This document shows positions 48,301 through 60,300 of a stretch of 64,000 nucleotides of DNA, one piece after another (position 1 is the first letter of the stretch; each line of letters starts with the position of its first letter). Source of the stretch: Gnetum montanum (taxonomy: Eukaryota; Streptophyta; Gnetopsida; Gnetales; Gnetaceae); contig MNCI01025327.1 in NCBI GenBank assembly GCA_015680685.1, forward strand, positions 52,150 through 116,149, in the 5' to 3' direction. A program made the position numbers and the translations under genes. The notes under the pieces were generated by a model, which ran no database searches, was not told the DNA's origin, and saw only the letters and a program-made list of their open reading frames with translations.

Positions 48301-51300
48301 TAGTTGCAAATGAAAATTTTGCAAGTTTGCTATTGATCTTTATGTGCTAATGGTTGTTGTGATAGTGTAGTAAAATTTCTTCCTTGATTCTCATGCTTCT
48401 TGATTTACAATCAAGAAATTTGTAACTGCTTCTTGACTGTGTTTAAGTCAGTGAGATTGATGAAATGTAACGAATTGTAATTAATGTTCAGTGATTGATA
48501 GTTAAGTTAGGCTGATTATTATCCTTAATTGTGAGAGATGATTGATGTAACCTGTTGATTGAATGCCTAAAATTTTGGGCTGAAGGCTATTTAAAAGAGA
48601 GGGAGAGAGAGGTGAAGGATGTAGCAAGAAAAACTATTTCTCAAGAAGAATAAAATTTGCCTACTTTAACCATTAACAATTTGACAGGGTGAACAATTAT
48701 ATTTGTTAATATTATAAAATTTGCCTACTTTAACCATTAACCAATATTATATTGGTCAACCATATATTTGTCATTTAATGGCGATTGTTAATTCATAACC
48801 TGTATTGATGATTATTCTTGAAAATATTGGCTGTATGCTATGAAGAGTAAAGATCAGGTTATTGATATGTTTACATTGTTTAAAGGAAGGGTTGAAAATG
48901 AGACTAGTAGAAAGATTAAGTGTTTACACATTGATAATGAAGAAGAATTTTGTTCCAATGCCTTGTTGTGAAGTAGATGTCAAACATCAATGCATGGTCT
49001 TGGCACACCACAACAAAATGGTGTTGCTGAAAGGTACAATAGAGCAATCTTGGATAGGATTTGAAGCATGTTAAAACATTTTTGATTATCAAAAGATTTT
49101 TGGCATAACGCTATAAAAATTTCAGTGTATTTGATTAATAGATCTCTTAGTGGACCATTAGATAGAAAAATACTAGAGGTTGAATGGAGTGGGAGGCAAA
49201 TAAGTTATCATCACCTTAGAACTTTTGGTTGTATTGCATATGCATATATTCCTAAAGAAAATAGATCTAAACTTGAGGTGGAACACACAAATGCATTTTT
49301 GTAGGCAATGGAGGTGATGATAGGGGATACAAATCATGGGATCTAGTAGTTGATAGAATATTGAGAGGTAGATATGCTTTATTTTAATGAAAATATCACG
49401 TATGGACAGCTTGAACAATTAGCAGAAAAAAAAATAAAATGAATAGGTGAAAATTGATGCATCCTTTATTGTTTGAAGGCAACCATTGCAACAAATACAG
49501 AATCAGTAGCTATCTCAAATGTCAAGCCTAGTGGATGAGGACATAGATGGTAGTGAAAGCAATGAAGAGTAAGTATAAGATGATGAAGGTGAGCACTATG
49601 AAGAAGGTAAAGGTGAAAAACCTCAACATTGGGTTCGGAGATCTACTTGCATTACTAGACCTTTAATAGGTATTCTCCAATTTTAAATAGCGTTCTTTAT
49701 ATTGAAAATGGTGAACTAGAAAAATCTCAGTAAACTTTGCAAAGTTTAGATTGGAAGCTTTGGAAGTTAGCCATGGATGAAGAGATGATATTACTAAAAC
49801 AAAATCAGACCTAGGAGTTGGTTCCTCTTCCAATTGGTAAGAAATGTTGAAGAACAAATGGTTGTTTAAAAACAAAATTGAGGTCAACCAATCAGAAAGA
49901 TACAAAGCTAGAATGGTGGTAAAAGGGTGTACACAAAGATAACGTATTGATTTTTTGGAAATTTTCTTTCTTGTTGTAACACATGCCTCAATTCAGATAG
50001 TATTATGATTGGTAGCTTGTTTAGATTTGGAATTGGAATAGTTAGATGTGAAAACAACATTTCTACATGGAGATCTAGAAGAAGAGATCTACATGGAATA
50101 ACTAGAAGGCTATGTGGACTAACAATGACTTGATTATGTTTGCAAGTTTAAAAGGAGTCTATATGGGTTGAAACAAGCATTGAGATGGTGGTACAAGAAG
50201 TTTGACATGTTTATGCCTGAACTATAATTTGTTAGGTTTGAAGTTGATCCTTGTGTTTATTTTAAGGGTAGTATATCAAGTACATTTATGATTCTTTTGT
50301 TATATGTTGATGATATGTTGGTTGCTAGTAATGATTTATCTAAAATCAAGAAGTTGAAAATGAATTTGTCTATTAAGTTTGCAATGAAAGATTTGGGTGC
50401 ACCTAGATAGATCTTGGATATGCAAATATGGAGGGATAAGATGCAAAGGAAGTTATGGTTAAGCTGTGAAAAGTATATTGATAAAGTATTGCATTTGTTT
50501 AACTCGTTTTTAGGAAAGCTTGTAAGTACTTCCTTAGTATCACACTTCAAGCTATCCAAGGAAAATTGCCCTAAGACTAATATTGAAAATAAAGTTATCC
50601 CATATTAGTCAGCTATGAGAAGTTTAATGTATGCTATAGTCTGTACAAGACTAGCTATTGCTTATGCAGTAGGAGTTGTAAGTAGATATATGAAAAAATT
50701 TTGTATAAAGCATTGAAATGGTGTTAAGTGGATCCTTTGCTATTTAAAAGGTACAGAATCTCATTGCTTATGTTTTGGTTGTTCTAAGTTGGAACTTGTT
50801 GAATATATAGATGTAGATAATGGAGTGATCTTGATAAAAGAAAATCTACCGAAGGATACGTCTTTACTCTTGGAAGAGAATCCATTAGTTGGATGTCTAG
50901 GCTACAAAATGTTGTTGCATTGTTTTCTACAGAATTGAAATATGTAGCATTGTCATAGGCATGCAAGAGATGATATGGATGCGGAGTTTCTTAGATAAGT
51001 TGGGCTTGAAACAAAAATCTTATGATTTGTTATGTGATAATAAGAGTGCTATATTCTTATCAAAGAATGTTGCATATCATGCGAAGACTAAGCACATAGA
51101 TGTGAGGTATCATTTCATAAGATAAGCAATTGAAGACAAGACTTTGAAAGTGAAGAGGATGCATATAGATAATAATGCAGCTAATATGCTAATAAAAGTT
51201 GTTTCTATAGAGAATAGTTTTGTGCAAGATAAATATAGGATTGACTTAATAAGGAAGTTGGAAATTAGCGCAAATTTGTTTTTAAGTGGGGGATTGTTGT

Positions 51301-54300
51301 GATAGTAAAGTAAAATCTCTTCTTTGATTCTTTGTCTTTTTGATTTCCAATCAAGAAATTGGTAACTATTGCTTCTTGATTGTGTTTAAGTGAGTGAGAT
51401 TAATGAGATGTAACTTATTGTAATTAATTGTTAGTTAAGTTAGGCTGATCATTATCCTTAATTGTGAGAAATGATTGATGTAATTTGTTGATTGAATGCC
51501 AAAATTTTGGGCTGAAGACTATTTAAAGAAGAGGGAAAGAGAGGTGAAGGATGTAGCAAGAAAGACCATTTCTCAAGAAGAATAAAACCTGCCTACTTTC
51601 TTGTGGTTGTTTTCCTTCACATTGAAGGGTTTTTCCATGTAAATCTTTATCTCTGGTCTCATGTTTGTTTGCTGTCAAGAGTTGCATGAGTGAATTTATT
51701 CTTCAGTTTTAGGCTTTAAGCGTAACAATGGTAGCATATATGATTTACTTGTTCAATTTTTTTGAGAAAAATTTGGGTTGTTATATTAGTGTAAAATTTG
51801 TAGGGATCTATGCACAACCAAAACTTCGGGGCAAAACCAATATCCACTAAAACCAGCCAACCCACCAATGGGTCACATCCAAGAATCATCAACACTCCAA
51901 CAAAAATAACATATGACCCACTAGAGCAGTCAAACTAAGGGGAAAGTAGCAAAGGCAAAATAGCAATGAACCTCACACAACAAATAGGACATGACACACA
52001 ACCCTACAATTGTTTGCGTAGCCTTGTACATCGGCAAATGGCCCGTTGTTGCGCATGTATTGCATCCAGGATTGCACAATGCCTCTCCATGTCAATGAAT
52101 GCAATGGCCTATTGGAACTTCTTGAATTCCTGCTCCTTGCACACACATTCCTCTGCATCTCTAGTCTCATTAAGATGAAGCTTCACCATCATCCATCTAA
52201 TATACCTGCGCAAAGTATGCCATGAAGTATTACGGTTGACCTTCATGATGACCTAAGGACATTTGTCCCCTTGAAGCCAATGTCGAGCATTGACCTTGTG
52301 GGCCTTGTCTTCTTGTTGTTGCAGCTGCTCAGCTTCAAGTCTCTCTCTCTCTCTCTCTTTGTTCTTGCTCCTCAATCATCTAAGCAAACCATTCCTATTC
52401 CTCCTGCTACATTTCAGCTTTGAGTTGTTTGCATAGCTTCTCTTCAAGTTCAATTTTGGTAGTTGCCTCCTAGAGTTCTCTTCGTCTTTGCTCTTCCTTA
52501 ACAATCTCATTATGGTGTAACTTTACTTGTTTCATTAGGCGCTGAAACTCTTCTTCCCTTGTGTGCCATTTGGCCTCCTAGAAGTTTTGCTTCTCTACCT
52601 AAGCTTGATTCGTTGCTTTTGTAGTAGCTCTCACCAAGTCTACATCAAATTGTTCTTGGATTTCCCATCATATAGCACTAGGGCACGGGGACCTCGAAGC
52701 CACGACAACCACTGGTGGCGTTTCATCCTCATCCACTACCGAAACATTTGGAAGGGGGGCTTGTGATAACCATTGCCGCAGAGAAGTCCGTTGATGCCCA
52801 TACATTGCCATGCAAGGCGAATGTTGCGAAGGCTATGGTTTAAGCAGCCGCACAGTGTTCCACAAGGCCAAAATCAGGCTCTAGTGTTGACCTTGCCGTT
52901 GACGTCGAAGCGAGGCTAGGAGAAACCCAGGGACGTTGTGGCCTAGTCGTAGACACTTTAGGAAGGTATAGTGCACCCCATGTAATTTCCAAACATTACC
53001 AAATTGTATGAAGAATCGGTCAATGAGCTCAACAACATTTTGCCATATTTGCGGCAAACCTGACTTGGGGACCTGCTTGCTCCTAGTCTTTGGAATAGGG
53101 CTGGGGAAGAAATCCTTTGTGTCTTGTTGTTCCCTCCTAGTGGGGAGGATAACCTCCCCATTCGCCAGAACCACGAGGTACTGGGAAAGGGCTAGCTCAG
53201 TAAGCGTAATTTGGACTCCTTGAAAAATGGTGGAGTTGGCTCTCCAGTTCCTGAAAAAGGAACTGTTTGCCAAGTTAGGATCCCCCTCCAACAGATGAAG
53301 GAGGTCAGCTCACTTGACTTGTGCCTTGGTACCTCACATAGGAGGATTCGAAAGTAGGAGTCACCCTCATCACAGAAGAAGCCTCATGCCATAGCCTTAA
53401 TTTGAGGGTTGCGACCTGTGCGAGAGGGGGGAGCAAGACAAAGCGAAAAATCATATCATTGTGAGCCCTCCAGAGACACCAGAGCATTGTAGCAGCCTTG
53501 GAGTCTTTGTCCAGCTTAACCAGAGGTTGAAGTGCAATGGCTTGCCAAGTATCAGCAGTGTATGGGCGTTGGTATAAAAAATGATGAAGCATTTTGGGGA
53601 TGCATGTGCAAAGACAGGTGTCATTAATGTTCAATCCCCACTCTTGCAGCATGGTGCACACCAACAGTGCAACATGACATGCAAGCCACAAGAAAACTTT
53701 GATTTTTTTGGGGAGCCTGCCTTTCCAAATTACCCTCCACCCTTCAACTATGGGCTAGTTATTCTTGATAATAGTGCTTAGATTTGCCTCCAACATTTCC
53801 TCTTGAGCCACTGTGTGAACATGTTTGCAGAGGGTCCTCCAAATGTGTGAATCCCCTACCCTTGCAACCCACTACTAGTATTTGTGGTTCATGATATGGA
53901 TCCATTGGGCCGAGTTATTATTTGATTGCAGCAGCTCATTGGTGAGAATTTGATATCCCATGGTGACGATGTCTTGGAACTTCACCACCCCAAGGCCCCT
54001 AGCCACCCTGGGCTTGGCCACAATGTCCCAGCAAACAAGATGCATGCACTCATCCCCTTTACCTCTAGACCAAATAAAGTTTCTTATTAACTGGTCCACC
54101 TTGAGGGTTATGTCATTTGGTGGTGAGGCAATTGAAGCTGTGAAATTGGCTATAGCAAAGAGGATAGAAGTTGCAAGAACAAATTTTCCCTTCTTGGTGA
54201 GGAAGCATGTTGTCCAGTGTCCAATACGCAGTTGCAGCCTTGGGATCAAGGTGGACCATGATTTCTTCCTATGCCAAGCATATATAGGCATACCTAAGTA

Positions 54301-57300
54301 AGAATCACATTCAGTGCCTAGCAAAATGCCCAAGGCCTGGGAGATTATCCTGTCACATGTCCATTGATATTGAGCAAGTGTAGCATTGATTTCCCTTTGT
54401 TGATTTCTAAGCCAACCTCCTTAGCCATTTTACCAAGAGCTCTATTCATCGTGTTAGCTTGTGGCACAATAGTGCGTGAAAACAAAATCATGTCAGTAGC
54501 ATTGTGTTCCACCAAACACTCCACCCCCGCAATCTCCAAACCTTTGATGCCTTCCATTTTATAGTATAATTGTGTTGTGTCCATTGCTATAATAAAAAGG
54601 GATAGGGACAAAGGGTCCCCTTGCCTCGGTAATCCATGACCAATGGAGGAAAACCCCTAGAGTTTCCCATCTATATCAAAAGAGTACACACTAGAAGCTT
54701 GCAAGTGGATGCACAAATTAACAAATTTTGGATGGAATCCCTTGCGTAGAACTATTTCTCTCATAGCCTCTCAGCTAATAGTATCATAAGCTTTTGTAAT
54801 ATCCAATTTGAGATACATACTTGGGTATTTGGCTGCCTAGAGGGAGTGCAAAACCTCTTGCATTAGAATGACTTGGTTCTAGATAAATTGTCCTTTGATA
54901 AAACCAGCTTGATGCCCACCCACCAAGGAGGGCATTAGTAGGGCCATCCTCCTAACCAACATTTTAGTAAACAAGCAAAGCAAAGTGTTGCAGACCCCAA
55001 TGGGCCTAAATTGGGATGGGTCTATGAAGTTTGCCATCTTGAGGATAACCATGATTCTAGAACAATTAATCTTGTGACGAACTTGCTACCAGCGAAGCAT
55101 CAGGTTGAAAGCATCCAACACATTCCTTCCTAAGATATCAACAAACTCCCTAAAAAATTTAGTAGGCCACCTATCGGGCCCAAGAGCTTTAGCAGCTTTA
55201 AGAGATGCCATGGCCACTTTGAGCTCATCCTAGGTAAAAGGTTCAAGCAACTTTCAGTTCTCTTCCACACTGATCATCGTTTGGACTGGGACAAAGAAGG
55301 GGAGAGTATCCTTGCTATGCTAGATATTCGTCCAATAGGTGTGCATAACTTGAGCAATGTCATGGATTTCATAGAGTGTTACCCTTATACACTATATGGT
55401 GGGCTCTTTTGGTTTGGTTGTTGGATTTTGCTGATGCAAAGAAGAAGCATGTATTTCTGCCCCCTCTTTTAGCCACCTGATTCATGAGCATTGTGTCCAA
55501 TACATCTCTTCTTCAGAAGACAATGACAGAAGTTCCTTTAATACTTCTTGCTTGTTGGCTTCCAAGGATTCATTGAGCTCTTGGTTTGCTTGCATATTAG
55601 CTACTTTTTTTTTGCAAATCCGTCTTGTTGGTTCAGAAAGAGAACTTCTCCTCAGCCTTCTTGGAACAGATCACCATCTTAAGCCTATTGAGCTTGTGCT
55701 TGAGGAAGTAATGGGGTCCACATGGGTTGAATGGTCAGCCCAGATATCCATAACCAAAGGCCACAGCCATGGCTTGGACAGCCATGACCACTCAAAATGG
55801 AAAGGAGTGGATGCTTGGTGCGACACATTTCCCATCCAACACAATGAGGGATGATCTGAGGCCTATCATTCCTTCCTAGAAACCTAGATATCAATGTTCA
55901 TAAGGATATTTGTGCTAACCTAGACTCTGTCTATTCTAGACATTACTCAATTCTTCCCTTGGTGCCTATTGCTCCACATGAAGAGGCAGTCCTTTATCTC
56001 CATGTCAACTAGGTCATGGGAGTGGAGAAACTATAAGAATTGTTGATTGCTAGGAGGGTCCTTAGTGTCACCCCTAGACTTCTCCCACCCCTAAAGCCGT
56101 TGGTTGATATCATCAATTAGGATCCACTGTCGTCGATTTGGGACCACCAGTGAGCCCCAATTGAGTTCTCACAAATGCGCTTCCCAATCTTGAGGCCTAG
56201 AAAAATTAGTGAGCCACATTCTTGTTGGCACTAGGAATATGGTCATGCTCCATGTGGAGGAATCCACCAAGTCAAACGATAGTCGTAAGAGAGTGGCCAA
56301 GCCACTGGCATTGCCCTGACCAGCGAAAAACTATGCTTGCCATCCAAGCCAACACAGTAAGTGAGATTCTCTATGCTGCATTTTTGTCTCCTACAGACAC
56401 ACCACATTACAGTCTTCCCTATGCACAATGCCTTTCAGGGTATTTCTTTTATAGGGTGTACCTTGATCCATGCAGTTCCAAGACAAGATTCTCATGGTCT
56501 ACTTGTAGACCACTTTTTGTATACCTCTTTCAGGGCATTCTGTGATCCCAGGTCAATCTCCAAGTGTGTCTTTTTGTTACGGGTGACTGGCCCCAGTGGT
56601 CACCCAACCTTTCTAGACTTTGGCATAATAGGAAACTTGTTGCTTGTCCTCATGGCAGCCCCTGAGACTTCCACCATTTTTAGCATCACGGAACCCCTCA
56701 TTGCAGACACCCAATCCCCTAGCTGTGGAAGCTCTCCCCCTTCTTCCTCTAGGGTATGGTCTTGGGGTCTAGGGGGCCCATGCCCTTGAATAGTGGGTGA
56801 GCTCAGTGTCACCCTCTTGTGACTTTGGAGTGGAGGAAGCAGCCTTTGCTGTGGGACTACGCAGGGTGTGCTTGGGCTGCCCCACCATTGTCCATCCATC
56901 CCCATCCTTTTGTTTGGGTGCGGTGGCCTTAGATCTAACTTGACATGCTACGGTCTGCTTATTGCCTTTTCCACAGATGGCACAATGGGCTCCAGCAGTA
57001 GATTGACCCACAGGGGGTTTATCAGTCAAAACATTCTTGTACTCAATGAACATTTTTTCATCTCCAGACTGAAGGTACAAAACAAACTCTTGTATGAGGT
57101 CCTTGGATGATAGTGACCACTAGACATAGAACTAGGCAAACCCTATTCTTTCTTTAAATTTGGTGAATTTATCAAAGGTGATAAATTCCTTGAAAAAACC
57201 AGCGAGGGTTTTTAAGAATTCGGAAGTCCATAACTTCCATGGGATACCAGAAACATGAATCCACGTAGATGTTTGAGAGAAAAGATCTAGGCTTGTATGC

Positions 57301-60300
57301 ACCCTTGGGTGATAATGCGTAAGGGCCAAGCCCCTAGTGCCAAAGAACCAGGGACGCCCCAAGAGCACCTTATCATGACCTTCAATAGATTGGAAGACAA
57401 AAAGCAGCAGATCACCTGACAAACTACAGACCCCAACTTCACAAAAGCCCTAGGTCGTTGCCATCCATTTCTTAATCAGATCCATTTTCGGTTTGGCACC
57501 GACTGACACAAATTTTCCTACCAGGCTCAACTCCATCGTCCACAAACCCTTGTTCAGCAAGCATTGCACCTGCAACCTCATTGTCCCCTATCCTCAAGTG
57601 CACATGTCAATACCCCTATCGCCAGGGCACTAGCTGACCACGTTGTTGCCCAAGAACCATGTGTCATGGCCGTGGCCCTCGGCATCAACCCCTCCATCCA
57701 CCTGTTCATCGATTCTCCCACTCACCTTGCCACTTGGAGCTCCTGCTCTTGCTCCTGCACTCCTGCTCATTGTTCAATTTACTTGTTCAATTACCAATGA
57801 ACTTGGATTGTGTTTATGTTCTAAGGATAAGATTTATTCAACAAAAATTAAATAGTTTGGATGAAGTTCCACTCTCTTAGTTGTAAGGACAGGATTTTAA
57901 ATCCATATAAATTGTTAATTATGTGTTCACTGGTCTATAAAATGGACGTATGGATCTTCTCTTCCATAAAATGTCCACAGTATCCTTGGCAAAAGGACCT
58001 GCATTTGGGGTGGTGAAATCCCTTGCAGATAATGTTGTGATGTTGATCGCTATTTTGTTACTTGTGAGAATGTTGCAGATTTTTTTAAATAATAATTTTT
58101 GAGCAAAATATATAAAAAATACAGATCTTTTGATAAGTTTCATAGAACAATCAATTGACAGATAGAATAAATATGTGCTGCCTTTTGGACACATAGTTCA
58201 AGTCTACAGGAGGATACTTTGAACAAGTGAAGGGCTGCAATGCTCAATCTTTGATGGTGGAAGATATCTTAAGATGATGCTAACTTTCTGAAATATACAT
58301 GCCGATGATACCAATATTTTATTGGAGCATGGTATTAATGCTATGCAGAGAGTTCACAAACTGTTGAACAATGTAGAAATAAATGTCCCTGTATCTGTTT
58401 CATTTATGGGGAAAAACCAGATAAGAGGATGATAACATACTTCTAGCCATTGGATCTTGTAAGCCATATGTGCTTGCCTTGGCAGTCAAACTCATTGTGT
58501 TTTGTTTGAGTCAGAGGATTCCCTAACTCTCCTAAGTTATATGAATCACAAGTACAAGCATCAATTAAAAAATTAATAAGCAATCAACAACATAATAAGA
58601 TAAAAATAAAATATTGCTATGACAAGTAGTGCTAACTACTTAACTTCTAGCATGCAGAAATAAATATATGGAGATGGTTGAGAGAAATTTTTGACCATGG
58701 AATTTTTTGGTGCACATCTTTCTGTTTATGTCCTACAATATTATAACAAAGTTCAGGTGGATAGTTATTGTGTGTGTCCAAAAGGTTTGTGTCTCGTGCC
58801 CCAAGAAAAGCCTTGATGTTGTGTTTGATAACGTAGTATAGCCCAGTAAAAGTACCATGCAAACAATGCTAATTTATACCTTTGAAGCTTAATGACTAGG
58901 TTATTTTTTATTTTTTATTTTTATGAGGTAAGATCAAATAGCATTCACAAAATCTTCTATGTTTTTATGATAGATTATGTCTTACTTTCAGGCACGCCTC
59001 TTTGCAGATTCTGAACCTGTTGAAGCAAGGGCAGAAGCAGTTGTTCTTCTTAAGCAACTTGGTTTTCAGGTTTCTTTTCTATTTTTTAGTTGTTTTCATT
59101 ATCACCATGATGTTAATTGTTAAATATTATTAGATTGCATTTGATCTAAGGAAGAGTCCACAGAGTTTATCTTCTGCATGCAGTTGGTAATTATCAAAAT
59201 AGTTATATTAAAAAAAAAGAGAGAATCTTCCAATAAAATACATGCATCTTTGCCATAGCATATCCATTTACATAAAAATATTTTGAAAGATGAAAGGACA
59301 TGCTGAAATGTATGATGGTAAGGTTGCATTCTTCCCCATGGCTTTCATCCCTTTAAGGTCAGGTCTATTACTTTTATCCTAACCCGTCTTCACCAAGAGA
59401 TTGTATAAAAGATACAAATCATACTTCTGAAATGTAGATCAAATTGTAGATCATTTTATTTCAAAGATTCAAGATTGTGGATTTCTTAAAATTGTGATGA
59501 GGAACTGTCTGGAATTGTGATATTAAAAAAAGATAAAAGTATTTGATTTCTAACAATGCTGAAAAACATACGTACTTCTATAAACGATACAGAACAAACA
59601 AGCCAGAATCACTTGGAATTTCCTCGAGTTGCTTGGAATCACCTGTCATTGCAATCAGAAATTACGTAGAATCAGTTGGAATCGGAATTATGATTCCAAC
59701 ACTGATCCGAATTACAGTTGTAGATATTCAGAATCGAAATTCCAATCTGCATTTCATAAGTATAATACAAATGAGACTATTAGCTTCACCTTCAGAAATT
59801 TCTTTTGCATAAAATAAAGCAATTTTATTAAAAATATTACATTTCAATGAAAATTCGTGTTTTTGCATAAATTTGAGATAAACGTTAATGAAGATTTTCC
59901 AAATTTTGTTTTCTTTCAGATAGACAACCTGAAGACAAAGCTTTTGGAAGTAAAGCTAGAACATTTTTTATTAGAAATTCAGGCTGAGGCAAGGCAACCC
60001 AACAAAAGCATCACTGATTTGAAGAAATCTTCAGAGGGAGCTACAGGGGCAGTAGAGTCAAGTGATTCTTTGGTGAATTCAAAGAAGGTATGAAGTTTAA
60101 ACAGATAGCATATAGCTATTACTTCTTGCCAGAGACAAGTTGTACTGATCTTACTGGTCAACGTATTGCCAGTAATAATGTTGAAATCATTAAATTGGTT
60201 TCAAGTTAGTACTTAACCATGATCACCTTTCTCTGTTTCCTTGATATTTTGGCAGTTCGCTTTCTTTTTGTGAAAAGCCTTCATTTCTTCAAAAAAGGTT

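Larger units (their letters stand above)
48355..51727 (+). mobile_element. Degenerate Ty1/Copia element in VPS51 intron 6
   Basis: The target duplication ATGGT flanks it exactly (48350-48354 and 51728-51732). The 5' LTR (48355 to about 48660) is cut short, and gag, protease and the integrase N-terminus are deleted: sequence resumes in the integrase core at about 48790 (IDDYS-type, [18 protein letters not shown], then HIDNEEEF). RT spans about 49740-50600 (IYGLKQA-type block near 50160, [11 protein letters not shown] at 50304-50336). RNase H is at about 50640-51230 ([18 protein letters not shown]-like block near 51100). Stops and frameshifts are frequent. The 3' LTR begins at 51295 after a G-rich tract (aagtgggggat). 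Confidence 0.9.
51759..57776 (-). mobile_element. Near full-length LINE (L1-like, 6.0 kb) in VPS51 intron 6
   Basis: It is flanked by identical 16-bp duplications. On the minus strand it begins at 57776 with a GC-richer 5' UTR, then ORF1 (57536-56769), ORF2 with endonuclease-type, RT and zf-RVT regions (about 56750-52880), and a charged coiled-coil-like region (about 52870-51970). It ends in a short A-run (T5-T7 at 51757-51763 on the plus strand). It is antisense to VPS51. Coding frames carry many TAG stops, so it is inactive, yet the ends are intact. Confidence 0.92.
48252..58991 (+). other. VPS51 intron 6, expanded to 10.7 kb by two retroelements
   Basis: The donor is at 48252 (CTTCAG|GTGTGT) and the acceptor AG at 58990-58991. 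Removing the Copia (48355-51727 plus one 5-bp duplication) and the LINE (51759-57776 plus one 16-bp duplication) leaves about 1.3 kb. The remainder (57793-58991) is AT-rich with no recognisable feature. Confidence 0.9.

Noticed and set aside
56222-56789. Plus-strand frames in VPS51 intron 6
   Set aside because: Shadow frames antisense to LINE ORF1/ORF2; the coding similarity is on the minus strand.
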